A stretch of 64,000 nt of DNA, taken from NCBI RefSeq assembly GCF_900460345.1, contig NZ_UHHW01000002.1, positions 124,001 through 188,000 on the forward strand, given 5' to 3'. The translations under genes were made by a program, and so were the position numbers. A model generated the notes under the pieces. It was given only the letters and a program-made list of their open reading frames with translations, was not told the DNA's origin and did no database searches. Source of the DNA: Trueperella pyogenes (GTDB taxonomy: Bacteria > Actinomycetota > Actinomycetes > Actinomycetales > Actinomycetaceae). How positions within the stretch are numbered: position 1 is the first letter of the stretch; every line of letters starts with the position of its first letter. Positions 42,307-54,501 of the stretch are shown here, piece after piece.

Positions 42307-42939
42307 GTGAACAAGTTCGAAGGCGTCAAGTACTCTGATCCGGCCTTTATCCAACACTTTATTTGGCTTGTGCTGGCAGTGGTAGTTTGTGCCCTGCTCT
42401 ATTACTTCGCTTTCCAAAGCGAGACGGCTCTCCCTGTAGAGCGTAGTCGGGACGGGGGAGTGTATCTCCTTGCCATAGTTCCCGTTGGGATTACTTTGAT
42501 CGCAACTATGTTTGCGGCCTCCATTACCTCAGCCTTGCTCATTACCTTCTTAGGTGCGTTGCTAGTGGGAATCGGAGAGGAAATTGTATTCCGTCATATT
42601 TTCTTTAGCGCGCTTCTGAAGCAGAGTGCCACCCGAGGAAAGACTGTGACTGCGGCAATACTGACGTCGGCGCTGGTCTTTTCTGTCGTTCATGCGGTCA
42701 ATGTATTCGGTGGACAATCGGTCGCGCAGGTGAGTATCCAGCTAGGGACCACATTTTTGCTCGGCATCTTCTTTGCGGGACTCTACCTAAACGAGGAGCA
42801 TCTTGAGCCTCATCGTTCTTCACTAGTTATGGGATTGCCTGGTTTTGATCGCCCCGGGAGTCGATTCCTTCCCAGCGCCCGTTTTGCCAGTTCTGATGGT
42901 TTGGCAAGTGGTGATCTCTGTGGCGGAATCGTACTGTTA
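42307..42939 (+). pseudogene. CPBP-family membrane protease, frameshifted
   Basis: A CAAX-like CPBP intramembrane protease. Membrane helices and the motifs GIGEEIVFRHIFFSALLK (catalytic Glu-Glu-Arg) and ALVFSVVHAVNVFGG (His) are present, up to FFAGLYLNEE. Near 42795 the frame is lost. The next frame continues the family end as SILSLIVLH, then a TAG, then LWDCLVLIAPG, where HxLWD is expected, and runs on to a stop at about 42939. One frameshift and one nonsense codon therefore break the gene. The original frame stays open to 43134 but reads unrelated sequence. Confidence 0.7.
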
Positions 42940-42965
42940 AAGCGAAGTGAAATGATGCAGGGCGG

Positions 42966-43035
42966 AAATCTGTGGGATCTTTTCGCACCGATCTTCGTAT
43001 ATGGCGACATCGGTTCGAAAAGATCCCACAGATTT
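42966..43035. repeat. Large near-perfect palindrome
   Basis: AAATCTGTGGGATCTTTTCG (42966-42985) faces its exact complement at 43016-43035; inside, CCGAT (42988-42992) faces ATCGG (43009-43013). The 70-base structure lies just past the broken CPBP gene. It may be a terminator or a small mobile repeat. Confidence 0.75.
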
Positions 43036-43135
43036 CTGGTTCGCGCTCTAGCCGTCAAATTCTCAAAAGAACCGTGCCCCCTGAGCTTTACCCCTCAAAC
43101 AACCGTCGCGCCGCGGCGTATAACGATTGCGTGAA

Positions 43136-43534
43136 GCTGGTGCGATGCGGTGTCGCTATGATTTGTGAACTGGCGCTAACCTAGTGATCTTTGCTCCGGA
43201 GGCTATCAACTCAAGTCCGGTTAGCTATAACGAGAACTGACCTTAACCGCGAGTGCGGTCTGCTGCGTAACCGCACAAGAGCGCTGATAATCCGACAAAC
43301 GGTACAAGGTTGGAGGCTGCCTGGCCTAAGCAGATGTGAGCGCTAAAATGCAACATGATTGATGTCACTTTGCTAATGTGTTCTTGCCTTGTGGACGCAC
43401 TGACTGGGGCGTTTAGGATGGAGAAGTTCGAGGTGGACGCAACTGGCTAAGGCGTATGTCCCGAAGTTGGGAGCTGCAGTGCGTCCGCAAGCGCAACCCC
43501 GCGCGATCAAGATCAATGGGGATCGGAGGAACCT
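43136..43534. other. Gap upstream of cstA
   Basis: About 400 bases. Only a short inverted repeat, GTGCGGT (43253-43259) with ACCGCAC (43270-43276), stands out. I see no gene and no promoter I would defend. Confidence 0.4.
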
Positions 43535-45916
43535 GTGTCGACAACCGAAGTTCCAACCTACACACCGGAAGAAGAGAAATACGTTATCCGAAACAAGGAT
43601 GGCGTACCTGTTGGCGTAAAGCCCCACGGCAAGTGGACGCCCGCGAAAATTGCCTTGTGGGCAGCTATCTCTTTGCTCGGTGCTACTGGCTGGGCGATGC
43701 TTGCTATTATCCGCGGAGAAGAGGTGAATTCAATCTGGTTCGTAATCACGTCGATCTGTACCTATGCGATTGGATACCGTTTCTACGCGCTATACATCCA
43801 GAAGAAGATCATGATCCCAGATGATCGCAACGCCACTCCGGCGGAGCGCATCAACAACGGCCGTGATTACGATCCAACTAACCGTGTGGTGCTCTACGGG
43901 CATCACTTCGCCGCTATTGCGGGAGCTGGTCCGCTCGTCGGTCCGGTGCTTGCGGCGCAGATGGGTTACCTGCCTGGTACTTTGTGGATTATCTTCGGAG
44001 TGCTGATCGCAGGAGCGGTTCAGGACATGCTGGTGTTGTTCTTTTCGATGCGTCGTGGGGGTCGCTCACTAGGCAAGATGGCCCAAGATGAAATCGGAAA
44101 GATCGGCGGCGCGGTGGCGACAGTGGCCGTGTTGGTCATGCTCATGATCGTCCTCGCTGTCCTCGCCATGGTCTGCGTGAATGCTCTAGCAGAATCGCCG
44201 TGGGGCGTGTTCTCTGTGGGGATGACTATTCCGCTTGCTATCGGCATGGGCCTGTGGTTGCGCTACATTTCGCCTGGACGAATCACCGAAGTGTCAATCG
44301 CTGGCTGCATCGGCCTGGTCATCTGCATTGTTGGAGGTCGGTACGTGGCAGAATCCCCGCTGGGGGCCTACCTGCACATCTCACCCACAACGCTCGTCAT
44401 CGTGATGGTGATCTACGGCTTTTTCGCGGCAGTCCTTCCCGTGTGGGTACTCTTAACCCCGCGCGACTACCTTTCCACTTTCATGAAGGTCGGCACCATC
44501 GTGATTTTGGCGCTCGGCATCATCTGGGTTCGCCCCACGCTTGAGATGCCGGCTGTTACGGAGTTCGCTTCCAACACGGAAGGTCCGGTATTTGCCGGTA
44601 CGCTCTTCCCCTTCCTCTTCATCACCATCGCCTGTGGCGCCCTTTCGGGCATGCACGCGACCGTGTCGTCGGGCACTACACCGAAGATGATTCAGAAGGA
44701 ATCGCAAGCTCGCATGATCGGCTATGGTGGCATGCTCATGGAATCGTTCGTGGCGATTATGGCGTTGGCTGCTGCCGCGTCACTGAATCAGGGCATCTAC
44801 TTCGGTATGAACACTTCCGCCGCTACTGTGGACAAGCTTGCAGGCACCGCCGTCGTCGAACAGTACACGCCCGACGGCGACAAGGCGAAGGCTGATCGTG
44901 AAGAGATCACTAATGTCGCAGTTCATAACCTCGGAGTGACTACCACGAAGGGGGAGAAGATCAATCCGGTGTGGCACACCTTTGATGAGAACGGTAACGA
45001 GGTGGCCGTCGAAGGTGCGGCGGCGCTGAAGCAGGTCGCGCAGGACGTCGGTGAGCCTCATGTCGTCTCCCGCACCGGCGGCGCTCCCACTTTGGCCGTC
45101 GCCATGTCGAATATTCTCCATAAAGTTGGCGGTGGCACCGCGATGATGGGATTCTGGTATCACTTCGCGATCATGTTTGAGGCTCTGTTTATCCTCTCTG
45201 CAGTCGACGCCGTTACCCGCGTGGCCCGCTTCCAGGTGTCCGAGGCGCTCGGTGGGATTTGGCCAAAGTTCCACGATCCGAACTGGAAGGTGGGCGCGTG
45301 GTTCTCGACTGCCGTCGTGGTTGCGTCGTGGGGGTCATTGCTTTTGATGGGCGTAACCGATCCGCGAGGCGGTATCCAGACCTTGTATCCGTTGTTCGGC
45401 ATCGCTAATCAGCTGATCGCAGCGCTTGCACTGCTGATCTGCGTGGTCGTCGTGGTACGCAAGGGCTTCGTGAAATATATATGGATCCCGCTCGTCCCAT
45501 TCCTATTCGACCTGGTGGTGACCTTTGCGGCGTCGTTCCAAAAGATTTTCTCCACCGACGCGAAGATCGGCTACTGGGAGCAGTGGCGGCGAGCGCGAGC
45601 GCTCCTGCCTACGCTCACTGATTCGAAAGCAATCGAGGACACCGAAGCGGTTATCCGCAACACCTTTATCCAAGGAACGCTGTCGATTGTGTTCGTGCTG
45701 GCGGTGGCGTTCGTCGTGGCGTGTGCGGCAGTTCGCGTGTGGAAGACCATATCTACCAGGAACTTCACGACGTCGGAGGATCCCTTCCGCGAGTCGAACT
45801 TCTATGCACCGACTCAACTGGTGGCCTCGAAGCTCGAGAAAAAGGTTGAGGCAGAGTACGCAATTGTTGGTGACCCGGATCTGATACCGAGTATCAAAAA
45901 GTCGCACGGGCACTGA
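43535..45916 (+). CDS. cstA: Carbon starvation protein CstA, probable pyruvate/peptide transporter
   Basis: A 793-residue CstA-family membrane protein, start GTG 43535 behind GGAGGA. About 16-18 membrane helices. Family motifs include NATPAERINNGRDYDPTNR, LYGHHFAAIAGAGPLVGPVLAAQMGYLPGTLWII, VQDMLVLFFSMRRGGRS, CGALSGMHATVSSGTTPKMI and LFGIANQLIAALAL. E. coli relatives import pyruvate (BtsT, CstA) or peptides. It is followed by a YbdD-like small protein gene, the usual partner needed for function. Confidence 0.95.
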   Translation: MSTTEVPTYTPEEEKYVIRNKDGVPVGVKPHGKWTPAKIALWAAISLLGATGWAMLAIIRGEEVNSIWFVITSICTYAIGYRFYALYIQKKIMIPDDRNATPAERINNGRDYDPTNRVVLYGHHFAAIAGAGPLVGPVLAAQMGYLPGTLWIIFGVLIAGAVQDMLVLFFSMRRGGRSLGKMAQDEIGKIGGAVATVAVLVMLMIVLAVLAMVCVNALAESPWGVFSVGMTIPLAIGMGLWLRYISPGRITEVSIAGCIGLVICIVGGRYVAESPLGAYLHISPTTLVIVMVIYGFFAAVLPVWVLLTPRDYLSTFMKVGTIVILALGIIWVRPTLEMPAVTEFASNTEGPVFAGTLFPFLFITIACGALSGMHATVSSGTTPKMIQKESQARMIGYGGMLMESFVAIMALAAAASLNQGIYFGMNTSAATVDKLAGTAVVEQYTPDGDKAKADREEITNVAVHNLGVTTTKGEKINPVWHTFDENGNEVAVEGAAALKQVAQDVGEPHVVSRTGGAPTLAVAMSNILHKVGGGTAMMGFWYHFAIMFEALFILSAVDAVTRVARFQVSEALGGIWPKFHDPNWKVGAWFSTAVVVASWGSLLLMGVTDPRGGIQTLYPLFGIANQLIAALALLICVVVVVRKGFVKYIWIPLVPFLFDLVVTFAASFQKIFSTDAKIGYWEQWRRARALLPTLTDSKAIEDTEAVIRNTFIQGTLSIVFVLAVAFVVACAAVRVWKTISTRNFTTSEDPFRESNFYAPTQLVASKLEKKVEAEYAIVGDPDLIPSIKKSHGH

Positions 45917-45942
45917 GGTAAAGTTTCTGGACAGGAGTAGTG

Positions 45943-46146
45943 ATGAGTGAATTGTTGCGCAAGCTTCGCGAATCGTTGACGACGATGAGATACATGTGGC
46001 GCTCGTTCACCGGCGAGGCCGCATATGACCGTTACGTCGAACGCCACGCGCGGTGCCATCCTGACCATCCCCCGATGACGAAACGCGAATTTTGGCGTGA
46101 TCGCGCCGACTGGGATGAAAACAACGTTCAGGCGCGCTGCTGCTGA
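45943..46146 (+). CDS. YbdD/YjiX-like small protein (DUF466)
   Basis: A 67-residue protein matching the CstA-associated DUF466 family: LTTMRYMWRSFTGEAAYDRYVERHARCHPDHPPMTKREFWRDR, ending QARCC. The family end is usually a Cys-Cys or, in some bacteria, Cys-selenocysteine (KCU-star). Here it is Cys-Cys, followed by TGA. CAGGAG precedes the ATG at 45943. It is co-transcribed with cstA and probably required for transport. Confidence 0.88.
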   Translation: MSELLRKLRESLTTMRYMWRSFTGEAAYDRYVERHARCHPDHPPMTKREFWRDRADWDENNVQARCC

Positions 46147-46166
46147 CGTGCGATTGCGACTCTAAG

Positions 46167-46208
46167 AATGGCGGATTTATTCAACGCATGTTGAGTAAAT
46201 CCGCCATT
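46167..46208 (+). terminator. Terminator after the cstA operon
   Basis: AATGGCGGATTTA (46167-46179) pairs with TAAATCCGCCATT (46196-46208); the loop contains a further CAAC/GTTG stem. Confidence 0.75.
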
Positions 46209-46321
46209 TGGCAGCTCGGCAGTTTCTGTATTAGCCGACTGCGCAGGGATGCAGGCGTGCGACGCTCTCAAGTTATCCCCAGGCCGGGGGAGCAGCGCGA
46301 AAAAACGTCGGAGGGTTTGCG

Positions 46322-46327
46322 TAGACT
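46322..46327 (+). promoter_or_regulatory. -10 box of dnaX, leaderless type
   Basis: TAGACT ends six bases before GTG 46334. AGAGGC between them touches the start and is unlikely to act as a ribosome site. Confidence 0.45.
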
Positions 46328-46333
46328 AGAGGC

Positions 46334-48667
46334 GTGAGTATCGCACTGTATCGCCGCTACCGGCCCGAGTCGTTCCAAGAAGTGATCGGTCAGGATCATG
46401 TCACTAAGCCGTTGATGGCTGCCTTGGACGCGGGTCGTACTACGCATGCCTACCTTTTTTCCGGCCCACGCGGGTGCGGAAAGACGACGTCGGCGCGCAT
46501 CCTTGCCCGGTGCCTGAACTGTGTTGAGTATCCGACTGCCAAGCCGTGTGGCGTATGTGATTCGTGCAAGGAACTATCCAGGAACGGTTCAGGCTCATTG
46601 GACGTGGTCGAACTCGATGCGGCGTCGCACGGCGGTGTGGACGACGCGCGCGAGCTGCGCGAACAGGCAGGCTTTGCTCCAGTACGTGACCGCTTTAAGA
46701 TTTTCATCATCGATGAGGCCCACATGGTCACGAATCAGGGCTTCAACGCGCTGCTCAAGCTGGTCGAGGAGCCGCCGCCGCACGTGAAGTTCATCTTCGC
46801 CACCACGGAGCCGGAGAAGGTGATCGGTACGATTCGCTCGCGTACCCACCACTACCCGTTCCGCCTCGTCCCGCCGCTGGACCTTGAAAAATACCTGGCG
46901 TTGCTGTGTGCCCAGGAGGGAGTGAGCGCGGGCAAGGATCTGCTGTCGCTGGTAGTGCGCGCGGGAACGGGATCTGTTCGCGACACCCTCTCGGTTCTTG
47001 ACCAGATCATCGGTGGTTCGGAGGGCACCCGCCTCGACTACGACCGCGCAGTGGCCCTACTGGGCTATACGTCTGCGACCTTGCTGGACGAAGCAGTGGA
47101 AGCGATCTCGGCGCGCGATGGGGCTGCGCTGTTCGGCGTCGTGGACAAAGTGGTTAAGTCTGGTCATGATCCGCGGCGGTTCGTTGAGGATATGCTGCAG
47201 CGCCTGCGCGATCTCGTGATCATCGCGCTCGCGGGGGAGGAGGCGAAGGACGTCTTTGTCGCGGTGCCAGAGGATCAGTATGCGCGGATGCTCACCCAAG
47301 CGGGTGAGCTCGGGGCAGAGCGAGCCTCGCAGTGTGCGGACCTGACGAACGAGGCGCTGAGCGAGATGGTTGGTGCCACTGCGCCTCGGCTCCAGCTGGA
47401 GCTGCTGTGTGCGCGGCTGATTATTGCGAAAGTGGGTGTGCCGGCGCAGGCAGTGTCAGATGGGCCGGAGGCGCCTTCGCCTGAGGTCGCGAGCAGTCTG
47501 GCGAAGTTCCGTAAGCCAACGACGCCGACGCCGCAGCCCGCGAGGCAACCTAACTCGGCACCGGCGCAGGTCGCGCAGGGGGCGGTTGACCAACAAAAGC
47601 GGATGGACCAGATGGATCCGCGCAAACGCCCGATGCCAGCGTTCCCGGACATGGGGGCGCCTGCCAACCAAACGCGGGCGGCCACGCCCGAGCAGCCGAC
47701 CACACCAGAACGGCCGGCCAGACCCCAACCTGCAGAACCCGAACTGCCCTCCCAAGCTATGGCAGATCACGCGAATCCTGCCACGCCGCCGCTCGGTGAA
47801 GATCCGTTAGCGCAGGTGGCTGCCCAGTGGTCGGCGATCATGGCGGACCAGAGCCTGTCTCGCGTTGCGCACGCCCAGCTCGGTGCCGCGCGTGGCCCGA
47901 TCAAGGTTGAGGATGGAGTGCTCTACATCGGTTTCGAACAGCCGGGCTTGGCGAATGCGTTCACTGCGCGTGGCGCTCGCGAGGTTGAGCGAGTGATCTC
48001 GTCCAAATGCGGGATTAACCTGCGGGTGGCTGGAATCGCAGGAGGGGAGCCGCCCGCCCCAAAAGCTGATGCCGCGCAAGGCGCGGCGCCCGTCAAGGGT
48101 CTGCCAAGCCATCAGGTTCTGGTGCAAGCAGAGGCCGAGCGGCCAGCGCCCACAGCCCACACCACGAGTTCTGGCCCGGAACACACTGCCTTGGAGGCGG
48201 CTTCGCCCGAGGAGCCTGCTGACGGGGAAGAACCCGTCATCTGGGATGAGCCCTCGTACGCCCCCGAGGACCTCGCGCCCTGGCCCAATCCGCCCGCCGA
48301 GCAGTCCATTCTCGGCTCCGCCGCACAGAACTTCCCGATGCCGCCGCCTGCCCAACTACCTGCGGACTATACGGCGAATGGACGCGAGCCGAGCGACGGC
48401 GTCGTTGGTATAGGCGCCCAGGTGCCGCCGGTAGAAGACCCCTACACGCGCACAGCCGTAGGGAAGTGGGGAACTCCGCCGCCTCCAGCCCCGCCATCGG
48501 CCTCCGCTGCGGAGGACCCGGACGACGTCACTGTGCCTGATGAGGATCCCGAATGGGAGGGGGCTGCCGCAGATGACCCGGACATCTCACAATCCACAAA
48601 GGTGGGTCTGCAGGTGGTCCTCGAACGCTTCGACGCTAAGGTGATCGAAGAGCTGAAGGAGTCATAA
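46334..48667 (+). CDS. dnaX: DNA polymerase III subunit gamma/tau
   Basis: The clamp-loader ATPase, 777 residues. It has Walker [13 protein letters not shown], the zinc finger [19 protein letters not shown], Walker [11 protein letters not shown] and sensor 1 ([18 protein letters not shown]). After residue about 370 comes a long Pro/Ala-rich tail ([12 protein letters not shown]), a tau-like domain near 500-580 and another disordered acidic stretch. No slippery A-run for a gamma product is visible. Its stop overlaps the recR start. Confidence 0.95.
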   Translation: MSIALYRRYRPESFQEVIGQDHVTKPLMAALDAGRTTHAYLFSGPRGCGKTTSARILARCLNCVEYPTAKPCGVCDSCKELSRNGSGSLDVVELDAASHGGVDDARELREQAGFAPVRDRFKIFIIDEAHMVTNQGFNALLKLVEEPPPHVKFIFATTEPEKVIGTIRSRTHHYPFRLVPPLDLEKYLALLCAQEGVSAGKDLLSLVVRAGTGSVRDTLSVLDQIIGGSEGTRLDYDRAVALLGYTSATLLDEAVEAISARDGAALFGVVDKVVKSGHDPRRFVEDMLQRLRDLVIIALAGEEAKDVFVAVPEDQYARMLTQAGELGAERASQCADLTNEALSEMVGATAPRLQLELLCARLIIAKVGVPAQAVSDGPEAPSPEVASSLAKFRKPTTPTPQPARQPNSAPAQVAQGAVDQQKRMDQMDPRKRPMPAFPDMGAPANQTRAATPEQPTTPERPARPQPAEPELPSQAMADHANPATPPLGEDPLAQVAAQWSAIMADQSLSRVAHAQLGAARGPIKVEDGVLYIGFEQPGLANAFTARGAREVERVISSKCGINLRVAGIAGGEPPAPKADAAQGAAPVKGLPSHQVLVQAEAERPAPTAHTTSSGPEHTALEAASPEEPADGEEPVIWDEPSYAPEDLAPWPNPPAEQSILGSAAQNFPMPPPAQLPADYTANGREPSDGVVGIGAQVPPVEDPYTRTAVGKWGTPPPPAPPSASAAEDPDDVTVPDEDPEWEGAAADDPDISQSTKVGLQVVLERFDAKVIEELKES

Positions 48668-49284
48668 TGGCAGGTGTATACGACGGCGCAGTCCAAGCGC
48701 TCATCGACGAACTCGGACGGCTGCCTGGCGTCGGCCCCAAGAGCGCCCAGCGGATCGCCTTCCACTTGCTCGAAGCGGACGACGCCGAAGTGGAAGCCCT
48801 CGTCGATGCCCTCGAATCAGTAAAATCCAAAGTGAAGTTTTGCGAATTGTGCGGAAACGTCACCGAAGAGGTTCGATGCCGGATCTGCACGGATCCGCGC
48901 CGTCTCGACTCGGTCATCTGTGTCGTCGAAGAAGCTAAGGATATCGTCGCCATCGAGAGATCTCGCGAATACCGAGGGCGTTACCACGTGCTCGGTGGTG
49001 CCATTGATCCCATTGGTGGCATCGGCCCGGAGGATTTACGCATCCGGGAGCTTTACGCGCGGCTCGGCTCCGGCGCCGTGCAAGAAGTCATCCTGGCCAT
49101 GGATCCAAACGTTGAAGGCGAAGCGACTGCCACCTACCTTTCTCTCAACTTGTCGCATATGAACGTCATCGTCTCGCGGCTGGCCTCCGGCCTGCCAGTC
49201 GGCGGCGACCTCGAATATGCGGACGAAGTGACGATTTCGCGTGCCATGGAAGGGCGTCAGCGGATTCACACGCCCACCAATTGA
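48667..49284 (+). CDS. recR: Recombination protein RecR
   Basis: A 205-residue member of the RecFOR pathway that loads RecA at gaps. The helix-hairpin-helix is [20 protein letters not shown], the Cys4 zinc finger is [16 protein letters not shown], and the Toprim domain starts at [16 protein letters not shown], ending with [22 protein letters not shown]. It follows dnaX with a one-base overlap (TAATG), a widely conserved order. Confidence 0.96.
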   Translation: MAGVYDGAVQALIDELGRLPGVGPKSAQRIAFHLLEADDAEVEALVDALESVKSKVKFCELCGNVTEEVRCRICTDPRRLDSVICVVEEAKDIVAIERSREYRGRYHVLGGAIDPIGGIGPEDLRIRELYARLGSGAVQEVILAMDPNVEGEATATYLSLNLSHMNVIVSRLASGLPVGGDLEYADEVTISRAMEGRQRIHTPTN

Positions 49285-49348
49285 GAGTCCCAGACGGGCG
49301 GCCAACGCGTCGCCTACGATGAGAAGATCAATACCATAAGGAGTTGAA

Positions 49349-51749
<2,401 letters not shown>

Positions 51750-51827
51750 ATAAATCTTTCCACATTTTCCCTAATGTCGCTACTACCCCTATTTCTAGGG
51801 AGGGCTAGGTACGTGCCCATCTGAAAA

Positions 51828-51857
51828 ATGACACCCTTGGCTCATGCACGGTGTCAT
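51828..51857. promoter_or_regulatory. Dyad at the DUF559 gene start
   Basis: ATGACACC (51828-51835) faces GGTGTCAT (51850-51857), spanning the start region. It could be an autoregulatory site for the AbiEi-like N-terminal domain, or a hairpin hiding the start. Confidence 0.45.
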
Positions 51858-52791
51858 GTCGAAAGCAGAGCTGGAATTGCAAGGGTTGACGAAGCGGAAA
51901 ATCGCTGAGTTGGTCAACAAGGGCGCGCTTAAACATGTTAGTCGTGGCTGGTACGCATGGCAGAATGCGGATCCGAAAGTGGTTCTTGCCGCATCTGTGC
52001 ATACCCGTATCGGGTGCTTAACAGCCTGCGCCATGCACGGTCTATGGGTGCCGCCGCAACCGGCATCGATTCATATGACGGTGAATGAGTGGGATTCTCC
52101 AGCGAAGATCAGAAAGGCAATATCCGCAACACTTATCCGCAGCGTTGACATATCCATCCACCGCTTTAATGGAGACAAAAGTGAACTCGTCGCGAGCCCG
52201 AAGGAAGCGCTCGAACACGTCGCGCGCTTTCATGATTCTGAAGTCGCGATGATCGAAATAGAGTCTGCGCTCAATCTCAACCTTGTAACGGTCGAATGCG
52301 TGATGGCGATGCTCGAGCGCCTCCCAGCAAGTCGAGCGCGATTCTTGAGTGCCTTCCAAACTACCTCGCAATCGGGGAGCGAGACCAGAGTTGCGCACTT
52401 TTTGCGCAGTCGCGGTCTCACCGTTATCCAGCAGTTTTCGCCCTTTCCCAACAGATGGGTGGACATGAAAGTGGGTGAGTCGTGGATCGTGGAGTGCGAT
52501 TCCGCGGCACACCACGCCGGAGAGGCTGCTTATGAAAGTGACCGGCAGCGCGATTTGGCCCTCAAAGCTATGGGATACGAGGTTACACGTCTAAGCTATC
52601 GGCAGATTTGGCTGGACTGGGACAACACCCGCCGGATGCTAGAACAGATAATCCGGCAAAGGCGTTATCTGCGCAAAGTTAAGGGGTGGAGATCGGTTTT
52701 TCTGGGTGTCGCGGCCCCAACCTCTGCGAATGCTGATTTTGGTAAGGTTCGCCAGGTTATACAGAGAAAAACGCAGAGGTTAGGGCCATGA
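51844..52791 (+). CDS. AbiEi-like N-terminal plus DUF559 endonuclease-like protein
   Basis: A 315-residue protein. The N-terminus (KAELELQGLTKRKIAELVNKGALKHVSRGWYAW) is the winged helix seen in AbiEi-type antitoxins. The C-terminal half is a DUF559 Vsr-like nuclease fold: SGSETRVAHFLRSRG, WVDMKVGESWIVECDSAAHH (acidic centre), SDRQRDLALKAMGYEVTRLSY. ATG 51856 is an alternative start. Function is unknown; such proteins are common in actinobacteria and are suspected of defence or toxin roles. The last 25 residues come from a repeat of the asd 3' end. Its base composition is more AT-rich than the neighbours'. Confidence 0.75.
   Translation: MHGVMSKAELELQGLTKRKIAELVNKGALKHVSRGWYAWQNADPKVVLAASVHTRIGCLTACAMHGLWVPPQPASIHMTVNEWDSPAKIRKAISATLIRSVDISIHRFNGDKSELVASPKEALEHVARFHDSEVAMIEIESALNLNLVTVECVMAMLERLPASRARFLSAFQTTSQSGSETRVAHFLRSRGLTVIQQFSPFPNRWVDMKVGESWIVECDSAAHHAGEAAYESDRQRDLALKAMGYEVTRLSYRQIWLDWDNTRRMLEQIIRQRRYLRKVKGWRSVFLGVAAPTSANADFGKVRQVIQRKTQRLGP
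52715..52787 (+). repeat. asd 3'-end repeat, right copy
   Basis: The counterpart of 51677-51749, in the same reading frame: PTSANADFGKV here against [11 protein letters not shown] in asd. The frame then runs through what is non-coding after asd, ending at TGA 52789-52791. Confidence 0.6.
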
Positions 52792-52794
52792 CGC

Positions 52795-54495
52795 TCAGGA
52801 CGCCAACAGCCGATTAAGCGCGGCGCGGCGCCGCAGTAGCTCGGCCTCGCTTACCCAGCCGGAGCGGTAATCGAGGGTTCGATCAGGGTTAATCACGTCG
52901 AGCACCGCCTCGCGGCCGACCAGTTCCTCCGCCAGCTGGCACACGGCGAGGTCGTCGAATGCGGCGCGCAGCATGCGGTGTCGCAAGCTCTCCATGACCT
53001 GCCCGCCGGGGAGCGGGTAGACCACGAACGTGTCCCCGGAGATGAAGCCGCCACCCGCCGCTGTGTCCCGGTATGGATCGAGTGCTCGCAACGAATACTG
53101 GGTGTTGTAGAAGTTGAACGCCCAGTGCAGGAAGCCCTCTGCTCGCCCCTGATAGAGCTGGAAACCGAGCGCGCGGTGGCGGTTGGGGAGCTGGGCGAGG
53201 AAGCGGTTTGCTACGCCGCGGTCTTGTGCGACGCAGTAGTACACCCACGTGGGCGCGATGCCGCATTCCCGGAAGCGCGGTACGGCGTCGGTTGCAACGA
53301 TTGGCGTTTGAACGAGATTCTGGAACTCGGGATCGCCAAGCGCGTCGATGACTTGCGCGCCGTGGAGCATGTCTGAGACGACCGCCCGAGCCGCACGATA
53401 GGACTCCAGATGCTCGCGTTCTGGCTCGTCAGAGACGTGATACCACACGTTCTCCGCGCCCATGGCCGCTGCTAGGTGCCTGCGCAGCGCGGGGATGAGC
53501 TGGGCGAGGAAGTCTCGGTATTCGGGTGATGTCGCTGTGGTGTCCCAACCGAAGCGGGGTTGCGGATTTTCGTCACTGTTGCGGCTGACCCAAAAGCGCG
53601 GGCACGCGTGGGCTCCCCACTGCGTGAACAGGTGTGGCACCTCGACGCCGGTGAGGCCGGCGTCGCGCATATGGCCAAGCCAGGTATCGAGGCGCGTGAA
53701 ATCGAAGGTGTAGCGGCCGTCGCGTTCCCAGATACCGAGGAGCTGGACATTGCGGCGATAGGTGTGTGGGGCGGTGTCGAGCGGCGGCGTCCACACCGGG
53801 GTAAGGATGGTGTTGACGCGCATCCGCGCGCAGGACTCCATGTGTGCCCGCACGGCTCGCCAGTGCGCGTCGCTCCAGGGCTCGACGTCGTAGTAGTTGG
53901 CGATTGAGTCGGCGTGGAACCATTGGATGTTGTGCAGCTTCGGCTTGGGTAGGCGTCGATTCCCGACGACGACGTCGAGCCGCTCCTTCCACACGATCTC
54001 TACACTAGGGCTGAGAAAGTGCCCGTGACGAGCGCGGATCGCGCCGTGGATCTCGATGCCGACCAGGCCTGGGACAGCCTCGATGTCCCACCACAGTGAG
54101 TTCCACCCGCGGTGGGCGGATTGTACGACGGCGGTGTGGCCGGGCGCGTCGGCGTCATGCATGAGTTCGAGAGGCTGGAGCGGGTCGGGCAGGAGGGTGG
54201 GGTCGGTGGTGAAGTAGCCGTCGTCGGGGTCGTCGGGCGCGGGGAGGTTGGCGGGGACGAGGCCAACCTGAAACGCGCAAAGCGCGGTGGGTTCGGGCGG
54301 GCAGCCGTCTGCGAAGATGGGCGTGACGGTGATGAGAATCTGCGCGCGCTGGGCGCGCGGCATGGTGTCAATCCAGGCGGTTTGAAATGACAGGGTCTCG
54401 CCACGGAGTCCGCTCAAGGCGGCGTCGCTGCGGCGAGGAGCCTGGGCTGGGAGAACCTTTGTCAGGGAATCGCAAAGCTCGAATGTGATTGTCAT
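52795..54495 (-). CDS. GH123-like glycosidase (DUF4091)
   Basis: A 566-residue cytoplasmic protein resembling glycoside hydrolase family 123 and DUF4091. A beta-sandwich N-terminus is followed by a barrel with PKLHNIQWFHADSIANYYDVEPWSD, RVNTILTPVWTPPLDT, GVEVPHLFTQWGAHACP and VWYHVSDEPEREHLESY, where Asp356-Glu357 match the catalytic DE pair of substrate-assisted hexosaminidases. LGFQLYQGRAEGFLHWAFNFY is also typical. GH123 enzymes cleave beta-N-acetylgalactosaminides. The gene closes an ABC-importer operon, so the substrate is probably an imported HexNAc-containing glycan. Confidence 0.78.
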   Translation of the reverse strand: MTITFELCDSLTKVLPAQAPRRSDAALSGLRGETLSFQTAWIDTMPRAQRAQILITVTPIFADGCPPEPTALCAFQVGLVPANLPAPDDPDDGYFTTDPTLLPDPLQPLELMHDADAPGHTAVVQSAHRGWNSLWWDIEAVPGLVGIEIHGAIRARHGHFLSPSVEIVWKERLDVVVGNRRLPKPKLHNIQWFHADSIANYYDVEPWSDAHWRAVRAHMESCARMRVNTILTPVWTPPLDTAPHTYRRNVQLLGIWERDGRYTFDFTRLDTWLGHMRDAGLTGVEVPHLFTQWGAHACPRFWVSRNSDENPQPRFGWDTTATSPEYRDFLAQLIPALRRHLAAAMGAENVWYHVSDEPEREHLESYRAARAVVSDMLHGAQVIDALGDPEFQNLVQTPIVATDAVPRFRECGIAPTWVYYCVAQDRGVANRFLAQLPNRHRALGFQLYQGRAEGFLHWAFNFYNTQYSLRALDPYRDTAAGGGFISGDTFVVYPLPGGQVMESLRHRMLRAAFDDLAVCQLAEELVGREAVLDVINPDRTLDYRSGWVSEAELLRRRAALNRLLAS

Positions 54496-54501
54496 GCGTT
54501 A

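Noticed and set aside
46138..46149. Selenocysteine (UGA) reading at the end of the YbdD-like protein
   Set aside because: The end is Cys-Cys followed by TGA, without a second stop right after it or a visible SECIS-like element, so it is the plain Cys form.
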